DNA of 64,000 nucleotides from Gambelia wislizenii (Eukaryota; Chordata; Lepidosauria; Squamata; Crotaphytidae): positions 339,216,256 to 339,280,255 of the forward strand of contig JAUMIR010000003.1 in the NCBI GenBank assembly GCA_030847615.1, given 5' to 3'. The position numbers and the translations under genes were made by a program. The notes beneath the pieces were generated by a model. It saw only the letters and a program-made list of their open reading frames with translations. It ran no database searches and had not been told where the DNA came from. Position 1 is the first letter of the stretch; the number at the start of each line of letters is the position of its first letter. Below, piece by piece: positions 56,164 to 64,000 of this stretch.

Positions 56164-56384
56164 AAGGATGAAAAGAATATTGCCAATTATTCATTTCCAG
56201 GTTAAATAAATGGGTTTCTTGATAGCAAGAAAACCCTGTGGAGAAGAAGAATAGAGCAACAAGAATTTTGTACAGTTTTCTTCTGATATTGAAATATCTC
56301 AGTATTCCAGAGGAATTACGGTAATATGTGGTGAAAGATGTGTGGTCATTTCATGCAAACAATGTGTTTAGACCCTCTTAACAT

Positions 56385-56510
56385 TTCATAGATGAAAATA
56401 GGGGCCCAGGTGGTCAAGCAACATCAGAGTGTGGTTAAAATTGAAAAAGCTATTAATGAGGAAGAACAGATAAACTAGAAGAGGCTGTAGTAGTTTGCTT
56501 TTGAAACCTA
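56385..56510 (+). mobile_element. Fragment of the CATACYYTCCAAC MITE family
   Basis: 'TTTCATAGATGAAAATAGGG' and 'CAACATCAGAGTGTGGTTA' match the inverted 54593-54958 copy. Confidence 0.5.
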
Positions 56511-56949
56511 AGACAAATGGTTTCCCCCACATCTGAGCCATACGTAAATGTTGTTACTTTGCTCCAGTCCTTCTTAAAACTTGACACAGGAGATTATCAC
56601 ACAGGCCCTCTGATAGCATCCCTGTCCCGCTGTCGCAAAGCTGTATTCATGACCCATAAAGCAAATCCCACCCATTCTCGCAAGATAACAATCGCACAGG
56701 AAATTTAAAAATAAAAATCTAACAAAACGTCAAAAAAGAAAACACAACCAAGTCCCAAAACACACTTTTAAGGTAACAAGTAACCCAGGGAGGGGGGGGG
56801 GGAAGGGTGTCACTTACCTGGATGTCCCGATTAAACCCGGAAGTGTTCGGCACGGACCTCCCAGTGACCTCCCAGTAATGCTGACATCACGCCAGCAGAA
56901 TGGGGCTCCTGTTCAGACACCCATGATTCCATTTCTATAATGGAACAGG

Positions 56950-58880
56950 TTTCTTATCAACAACTTTTCCCGTCAATAAGAGGAAGCGGGGGGGGGGGTG
57001 ACAGGAGCAGAATGTGGCATACCAGGACAGGGACATCGTTGTCTGAAAGGTAAGCCTTTTCACGATCTCTGGTCATCCCTGTCCTGGGATATTTGACCCG
57101 TTTGATCATCTCCACAGATCCATCTTTAATCAATATCATCAATTTTTCTATTTCAGCAAGAACATACAAATTGTTAAGCAATTGCACTTCTTACAGTCTT
57201 CTTGTGTTGATGTCATAGTTCCATTTCTGTGCATATAGAAGGCTGGCTGCTGTTAACATATATTGTATGTATATTTCTTTTCCAAATATTTTCCCAACAT
57301 TCCCAACAAGAAAAGCTCAGGTTTCAATTTTATGTTAACTTTCAAAATGTCTTCCATCATCTTATGTATTTGAACCTGGTAATTTTTAGCCTTTTCACAT
57401 GACCAGTACATATGATAAAAAGTTCCAATCTTGTCTATGCATTTCCAACACTTATTTGAAGACATATACATTTCTTACAATCTCCTAGGTATCAAATACC
57501 ATCTATACATCATCTTGTAGAAATATCTTTAAGATCATAACTCAGCGTAATTTCAATCCTTTGTTCCCCATTCCCCCCCATTGATATAATTGTTAATTCA
57601 TGACCAACATTTTGTGCCCACTTGACCATACATTCTGTTACTTGCTTTTCTTCCATATCTGTTTTTAGCAACATTTTATACATCTTAGCAATTAAATTAT
57701 CATCATCTGAGCCCAATTTCACTTCAAAATCAACTTCTGTAATTTTGATTCCTTCTAGTCTGTTTATCCATCTTAAATTCATAGAATCATAGAGTTGGAA
57801 GAGACCACAAGAGCCATCCAGTCCAACCCCCTGGAATACACAATTAAAGCATTCCCAACAGATGGGCATCCAGGCTCTGCTTAAAAACCTCCAAAGAAGG
57901 AGACTCCACCATACTCCAAGGCAGCACGTTCCACTTCCGAACAGCTCTTACTGTCAGGAAGTTCTTCCTAATGTTTAGGTGGAATCTCTTTTCCTGTAGT
58001 TTGAACACATTGCTCTGTGTCCTAGTCTCCAGAGCAGCAGAAAACAAGCTTGCTCCATCCTCAGTATGGCATCCCTTCAAATATTTAAACATGGCTATCA
58101 TGTCCCCTCTCAACCTTCTCTTCTCCAGACTAAACAGGCCCAACTCCTTAAGCTGCCCCTCATAGGGTGTGACTTCTAGACCTCCCACCATTTTGGTCAC
58201 CCTCCTTTGGACACGTTCCAGCTTCTCAATATCCTTCCTGAATTGTGGTGCCCAGAACTGGACACAGTATTCCAGGTGAGGTCTGACCAAAGCAGAATAG
58301 AGTGGCACTATTATTTCCCTTGATCTGGACACCATACTCCTATTAATGCAGCATAGAATCACATTGGCTTTTTAGCTGTTGCATTACACTGCTGACTCAG
58401 GTTCAGCTTGTTGTCCACTAAGACTCCTAGATCCCTTTCATGTGCTCCATAAGTTGTCAATACAAATACCATTTACAACTATATCCTTCAGATTCTAATT
58501 CTTCCAACATTTTCATTCTAAACTGATCATTTAGAGACACTAACGAGTCTTTGTAAGTTACCCATCTATCTTCTAGTATTGTCTCTTTCTTAAGAAAGGC
58601 CTCATGGTGCAAAGTCCACAAGGGTATTCTTGAGTAAAATCTAGATTTATATTTTGTTCAAATTCTCAGCAAATGTCTCTTCACATAGTGATAATTAAAA
58701 TCCTTATTTACTTTAAAATTATTGTAACAAAGAAAGCCATGCCGGCCAAATCTTAAACCAAAACCCTCTAATTCTAGTAATTTTTGTTTTCCAATATTAT
58801 CCATTCTTTCATGCAACAAGCATGAAAGTATACCTTCAAGACTGGCAAGCCTAAACCCCCACTTTCCAAGGCTGCTATGA
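56950..58880 (-). mobile_element. L1 LINE ORF2 C-terminal fragment, split by a CR1
   Basis: Minus-strand translation of 57253-57471 gives NKCWKCIDKIGTFYHMYWSC and LKPELFLLGM, the L1 ORF2 C-terminal Cys motif region. 57510-57775 gives KWAQNVGHEL and SYDLKD. On the far side of the CR1, 58460-58700 gives RWVTYKDSL, also L1-like. Stops and shifts make it a dead copy. Confidence 0.8.
57779..58450 (-). mobile_element. CR1 LINE, 5'-truncated, inserted in L1
   Basis: It starts at the inverted CR1 3' end ('ATAGAATCATAGAGTTGG'). A 172-codon minus-strand frame (58362-57844) encodes [39 protein letters not shown] and [19 protein letters not shown]: the RT thumb and C-terminal region of CR1. It is the longest uninterrupted CR1 frame in the window. 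Confidence 0.9.
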
Positions 58881-59092
58881 TTCTAAGTTGTTGCAATTAT
58901 TGCTTTGGGGCACCCCACACTGGTGGGTTGTTTACAGGACACTGATGGGAGATCCTTAACAGTTTATTTCCTTGGTCACTGATAAGTACTATGTGGAATG
59001 AATGCCCTGTGGGCCAGGAGTGTGTCTGTTCGGGAGTCTAGGGAGCTACACTGTTTGATTTTTGTCTCCACCAAAGGGCCGTAACCACATGA

Positions 59093-59360
59093 CTACCAAC
59101 ATTTCACAAATGAAAACTGGGATACGTGTGGCCAAGCAACACCAGAGTGTGGTCAAGGTGGCAAAACTTATTAATGTGGAAGCACACAGAAGCAAGGATT
59201 GGCTGCAGCAGTTTGCTTTTGCCTGAGTCTACAGGGAAGAGGGAAAGTCCACTCCTATCTCTCCCCCCCCAACCCCAACCCCAACCCCAACCCCAACCCC
59301 GCTGAGTTAACTGAATGTCAAATCTGGACAGTTTGAGAGTATTCAACTTCACTTACCATT
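59093..59360 (+). mobile_element. Partial MITE of the CATACYYTCCAAC family
   Basis: 'CCAACATTTCACAAATGAAA' and 'CACCAGAGTGTGGTCAAGG' match the 54593 family. The interior holds the CCCCAA repeat. Confidence 0.5.
59269..59299 (-). repeat. AACCCC hexanucleotide repeat
   Basis: About five AACCCC units; the minus strand is G4-prone GGGGTT. It is not the vertebrate telomere repeat. Confidence 0.9.
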
Positions 59361-59528
59361 TTTTGCAACTAGAAACTGTCTGTGTCAGTTCTGGTCAACT
59401 CTTGGGGTTTTTTTCTTGGTGGGATATGGATGTTTTAGGATGGGAAGCCCCTGCAAAGCCCCCAAAATAGACCCCACAAAAAGCTCCACAAAGGATTTTC
59501 CTCACTTTGCATGTGTGTGGGGGGATTG

Positions 59529-59562
59529 TAGTAGTAGTAGTAGTAGTTGTTGTTGTTGTTTT
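59529..59562. repeat. GTA/GTT trinucleotide microsatellite
   Basis: Six GTA/GTT-type units directly readable; intergenic. Confidence 0.9.
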
Positions 59563-60304
59563 ACTAAAACCAACTTTTTTCTGGCTGAAAAACATTTTGG
59601 ACAGGCCTTGTGGGGAGGTCAAGGGCTCCATTGTCCCAAAGGTCCACATGCAGGCTTCCCCCCCACCCCCACTGTAGACACTGGAATATTCACATATGGA
59701 ATATTCACAAAGAAGCCCCAAATGAGAAATGCAGTTGTGGTTGTCCAAAGCTACTAAATATATGAATGGAGGCACCAAAACTGGGGTTCAGTGCTCGCCA
59801 AGTGTCATTGTACAAGTCATTACTTCACAGCCTGATCTACCCTGCAAGGTTGTTGTTGTGAGAATAAAATATCATGGTAGCGCACTGGTACCTCTGAGCA
59901 TATCAAGACGACTGGGCAGTAAAAGTTGTTGTAGCAGAGTTGCAATCATCAGGCTGAAGAAATGAGCACACAGACAGAGATGTGTGTCTAAGCTATTCCT
60001 CTTTACTAAAGCATGTTGGAGCAATATTTACAATGAGTCTGTAACTCATTGTTACAGACTCCTAGTATACAGACTACATAACACAGCACAATATACAGCG
60101 TGCTCCAGTCACTGTACAGTCCAGACTGAATGCACACAGTCTGAGATCTAAATCCAAGTCAAGTGCAGAAACAGGTGACGTGGGTGATGTAGTTATACAG
60201 TACAGATACAGTACAGTTATACAGTTAGTGGTTCTCACACACATTTTCCCATATAGATAAGGCTTTAGCCTTCATTTCCTTGCCACGGCTGTCTCCCAGA
60301 CATA

Positions 60305-60632
60305 GGACTTTTTTGGACACTGAAAAATAACGCAAGCAGCCTCGTCAGCTTGCGAGGCTGCTGCGCTGCAAAGCGTCCGTTTAGTATGACGCTCGCCCCT
60401 GCCGGTACTGTTGCGGTACTGCGGGGAGAGTTGAGCATCATATTTCCTTGATTTTTACTCACGAAAGTTGATTGTGAGTAAAAATCAAGGAAATATGACG
60501 CTCAACTCTCCCCGCGGTACCACAACAGTACCGGCAGGGGCAAGCGTCATACGAAACGGATGCTTTGCAGCGCAGCAGCCTCACAAGCTGACGAGGCTGC
60601 TTGCATTACTTTTTAAACGTCTGAAAAAGTCC
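60305..60632. mobile_element. Hairpin (foldback) element 2, about 97% identical arms
   Basis: It begins GGACTTTTTTGGACAC and ends 'GTCTGAAAAAGTCC'. Arms of about 155 bp face each other over a loop of about 11 nt at 60462-60472. Only a few, mostly CpG-type, mismatches are seen over the inner 100 bp. ATA flanks both sides (60302-60304 and 60633-60635). Confidence 0.88.
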
Positions 60633-60639
60633 ATAACCT

Positions 60640-61840
60640 AGATATGCCTTCCAGCTGTATTTAGCCTGCTCACTGCTGGCCCCTGGAGGCTGTAGCATAT
60701 TATACCATATCAGCTCTTTACAGTATAAATTTCCAGTGGTTGTATATCCCATCACCTTGACATAAAATAGGTTAACTTTGTGGATGCCAGTCTGAACTGC
60801 TCAGAAAAAAAGCCAAGATAGTCAAATGCAAGTAAAGATCCTATTGGATTTTTTTAAAAAAAACCAAAACATCTTCCAAACAAAATTTGTTTCAGATTGA
60901 TAGACAAACATTTGTATGTCTAACAACAATGTTTAACTGTCTGAAGGTGTGCATTGCCTACCTGTCTGGTTTGGAGTTTTAGATCATACTGAGTAAAGCT
61001 CTTTTCATATTACGAAGGCTTTCATAATTACACATCTTCTGATGATGGTAAATGTAATTCTGATCATGCCCTTCTAAAAATGCCTCAGATTAAAAGCTTT
61101 TACGGACTCTTTAGGCCATGGGCCTGAAATTACAGAAAATGAACTGCATCTTAGCTTTCCATTGAAATTAATAACAGCACTTCTCCAATTGACTCAGTCA
61201 GTAGTTAATGGAATAAACTGCATATTTCACTACAATATGGTTTTAAAGCCATTTGAGGAAGAATCTGTGTTTCAAATGGGATAATAATTCATACAGTACA
61301 AACTCATCTTGGGGCAGGTTTTGTAGAATCCCAAATATGTCCTGATTTTTAAGATGTAATGGGTTGATAATTACTAACTGTTTAAATCTGATCTTCTTTG
61401 CTCTGTGTAGATTGAAATAGTGCCTTTTATATCAGCAGAAGTGCAAAAGGAAAGGTAACCCACACAAAAGGGAAGATAAACCAAAGGGTGGATGATGGGG
61501 TAGAACAACCTTCCATATGTGTTGGACTACAGCACCCATCTTTCCCAACTGATATGGCCACTGTCCAGCATATCTGGAAGGTGTCAAGTTAGAGAAGACT
61601 GAGTAATCTACAAGCTAGCGAACCCATGGGCAGCCTCAGTTTAAAAACTTGTGGTACCTCAAAGATGAATACATTAATTTTAAGATGAACCTCTGTGATT
61701 TAGCTTGTGTTATAATAAATTTCTTAGCCTCTAAGATGATGCAGGACTCTTTGCTGCTTTTGCTACAATAGAGTAGCACATCTAACCTTTTGCCCTGGAA
61801 GTAGAGCTGCTTATGAGTAAATGTCTAAATTACCAGTTTT
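60640..61840. other. Non-genic region
   Basis: Mostly unique AT-rich DNA. A repeat similar to 20290-20380 ('TAATAAATTTCTTAGCCTCT') lies at about 61690-61790. No coding or RNA gene was seen. Confidence 0.6.
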
Positions 61841-62754
61841 AAACAGCAGCAGACTTGCAGCAACTACTAAAGCAAGTCAGAGAGGAAAGTGCAAAAGCAG
61901 GCTTAACACTGAACTTTACAAAAACTAAAATAATGACCATGGAGGATTTATATACCATATATTCTGGCGTATAAGACGACTGGGCGTATAAGACCCCCCC
62001 CCAATTACCAGCCAAAAATCTAGGCTTAGACATATATTCGCAAGATAAGACCACCACCACCACCACCCAATTTGGCTGGCTGGCTGACTGGCTGGGGGAG
62101 CCTTGCCATCCCAACTCATGAGGATCTCCTCATGAGTTGGGAAAGCGAACAGGATCAGCTGGCAGGGCAACATTCGCCCCTCTCTTCAACCTTCCAGTCA
62201 AACTGGACTCGAAGGTGGAGGAAAGGGGCAAAAATGCCCAGCTTGCCTTAGCAGCCCCCTTCCCTCCGTCTTGGCTCTTCCAAAGGGGACCAAGGCGGAC
62301 GAAGCGGGGGTGGCTGCAGCAAATCCCTAGATTCTCCCCCTCTCCCCACCTTCAAGTAAGGTGGGGAGAAGGGGTGAACATGCCCCGTTTGGCTCCACAG
62401 CCCTGATCCCTCTTTCTGGGCTCCCTTCCGAAGGGAGCCCAGAAGGAGGACATGGGGCCGTGGAGCCAACCCCGGGACTCGCCCCCTCCCCCCACCGTCA
62501 AGGAAGAGGGAATCTATGGGTTTAACTCCGCAGCCCCGATACCTCCTTCCGGGCTCCCTCCTCCCGCGATTCCCCAACCCACTGGAGTCTGCCCAGCCTC
62601 CTCATGGGTTAGGAATGTGGGATGGCCAGCTGACTGGGGGGGTTCTCCCTCCTCCCTCTATTCCCCAACCCACGAGGAGGCTGTCCAGCCTCCACGTTGG
62701 TTGGGGAATGAGGAATGGCCAGCTGGCTGGGGTGGGTTTCTCCCTCCTCCCTCA

Positions 62755-62804
62755 ATTCCCCAACCCACGAGGAGGCTGCCCAGCCTCCTCGTGGGTTGGG
62801 GAAT
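62755..62804. repeat. Perfect palindrome, 24-bp arms, 2-bp spacer
   Basis: Arms 62755-62778 and 62781-62804 are exact inverted copies (ATTCCCCAACCCACGAGGAG... outward). A shorter perfect palindrome with 15-bp arms lies at 62110-62141. Confidence 0.95.
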
Positions 62805-62888
62805 GCAGGATGGCCAGCTGGCAGTGGGGGGGGGCTGGAGGGAGGGGGCTTTGGGGAGGGTGGAAGGGGGGCTGGAAGGGGGGCTTCC

Positions 62889-63330
62889 CAGCCACCCACC
62901 CCCTCCCCGAAGCTGCGATCTCGAGTGGGATTGCGGCTTTGGGGAGGAGGGGTGGCTGGAGGGAGGACGCTGGAGGGAGGGGGCTTCGGGGAGGGTGGAA
63001 GGGTGGCTGGAGGGAGGGGGCTTTGCAGCCACCCACCCCCTCCCTGAAGCCGTGATCTCGAGTGGGATCACAGCTTTGGGGAGGGGAGTGGCTGGAAGGA
63101 GGACGCTGGAGGGAGGGGGCTTCAGAGAGGGTGGAAGGGTGGCTGGAGGGAGGGGGCTTCGCAGCCACCCACCCCCTCCCTGAAGCCGTGATCTCCAGCC
63201 AGATTACGGCTTTGAGGGGGGTGGCTGGAGGGAGGATGCTGGAGGGAGGGGGCTTTGGGGAGAGTGGAAGGGTGGCTGGAGGGAGGGGGCTTCTCAGCCA
63301 CCCACCCCCTCCCTGAAGCCACGGTTGGGA
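62889..63330. repeat. About 135-bp tandem repeat, four copies, inside element C
   Basis: CAGCCACCCACCCCCTCCC recurs at 62889, 63026, 63162 and 63295 (spacing 137, 136, 133). Confidence 0.9.
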
Positions 63331-64000
63331 GCCGGATTGTGGCTTCGGGGAGGGGGGAGGGGGGCTGGAGGGGGGCTTTCCAGCAACATTCGCCCCCCTC
63401 CTCTGTCCTCAGTTGCTCCCCAAAGGGGGAGAAGGCAGTGGGGGGGGCGAATGAACCATAAGCACTTTGCCTCACCCCCCTGCCTGATCTCCTGCCTCTT
63501 TGCTCCATTTGCGAAGGGAGCAAAGAGGCAGGAGTTCAGATGGCAGGGTGAAGCAAAGTGTATCTGGCATATAAGACGACCCCTGATTTTGGAGCCTATT
63601 TTTCAGGGCTCAAACCTCGTCATATACACCGGGATATATGGTAAATTCAAAATAGACTAATGATGAAATTGAAATAGTGAAAGACTACCCATTTCTTGGA
63701 CCAAGCATAGATCAATCAGAGGATTACAGCCATGATTTTTTTTTTAATGAGTCTGACTGGGTAGGGCAGCTATGAAAGAACTAGACAAGATCATTGAGGC
63801 TGTCATATTTCAGTCACATCATGAGAAGTCATGGCTCACTGGGAAAGTCAATAATGCTAGGAAAGGTGGAGGGGAAAAGAAAGGAAAGAAGGCTGTACAC
63901 CAGATAGATAGATTCAACCAGAGAGGCCATGTGCCTAAACTGCAAGACCTGAGCAGGGCGGCAGAAGACAGGGGGTCTTGGAGATCTCTCATTCATGGGT

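Larger units (their letters stand above)
61955..63641. mobile_element. TIR element C (1.69 kb), TA target, GC-rich modular interior
   Basis: The left end CCATATATTCTGGCGTATAA and inverted right end CCATATATCCCGGTGTATAT are homologous, with TA on each side. Subterminal 'TATAAGACGAC' occurs near both ends. The interior holds palindromes and about 135-bp repeats and no transposase. Confidence 0.85.
61840..64000 (+). mobile_element. BovB/RTE-like LINE C-terminal fragment, split by element C
   Basis: 61858-61954 translates with ESAKAGLTLNFTKTKIM. After the insertion, 63644 onward reads KFKIDNDEIEIVKDYPFLG and later LQDLSRAAEDRGSWRSLIHG. These are successive segments of a BovB/RTE-like RT C-terminal region. 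Shifts are present and the fragment continues past the window end. Confidence 0.65.

Noticed and set aside
59269..59299. Interstitial telomere repeat
   Set aside because: The unit is CCCCAA, not the vertebrate CCCTAA.
60305..60632. microRNA precursor
   Set aside because: Arms of 155 bp and element-like ends are far beyond a normal pre-miRNA; a MITE explains it better.
62452..63183. 243-codon open frame (and others on both strands at 62248-63523)
   Set aside because: Low-complexity Gly/Pro/Trp-rich translation of GC-rich tandem repeats inside element C; open in several frames on both strands, no domain.

Overview
The window is vertebrate genomic DNA, most likely from a squamate reptile (lizard). 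The evidence is a spliced vertebrate gene with GT-AG introns, combined with CR1, RTE/BovB-like and L1 LINEs, two tRNA-derived SINE families, a 5S-rRNA-derived SINE, and hAT, Tc1/mariner-type and PIF/Harbinger-type miniature DNA transposons. The species cannot be fixed from the sequence alone.

The only protein-coding host gene I can support is LNX2 (ligand of Numb protein X2), on the + strand. Nine coding exons from 9124 to 44574 join without frame conflict into 2058 nt (685 residues plus stop). The product has an N-terminal zinc knuckle, a RING finger, a second zinc-binding segment, an NPAF motif and four PDZ domains. Every junction has GT/AG signals and compatible phase. The start codon has a good Kozak context, and the preceding sequence looks like the 5'UTR part of the same exon. 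Any upstream non-coding exon or promoter was not found in 1-9022 and probably lies before the window.

Layout: 1-9022 is upstream or first-intron sequence with SINE and DNA-transposon debris. 9023-44574 is LNX2; intron 4 (10.4 kb) is the largest and contains a 4-kb LINE on the minus strand inserted into a CR1. 44575 to about 46-47 kb is the probable 3'UTR. From about 48 kb to 64 kb there is no recognisable host gene. That part is a nest of mobile elements: a hAT-like element, an internally deleted LINE with a clean 11-bp target duplication, two long hairpin elements, three TIR-bounded elements whose interiors are GC-rich minisatellites, an L1 split by a CR1, and a BovB-like LINE split by a 1.7-kb TIR element.

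The mobile elements are related to each other. The tRNA-SINE and the 5S-SINE share a 3' tail that resembles the 3' end of the BovB-like LINE fragments also present here, suggesting one LINE mobilises both. Several elements sit inside others, and paralogous uninterrupted copies in the same window give the empty sites, so relative ages can be read. Long proline/glycine-rich open frames at 50.7-51.1, 52.4-53.8 and 62.4-63.5 kb are by-products of minisatellites, not genes.
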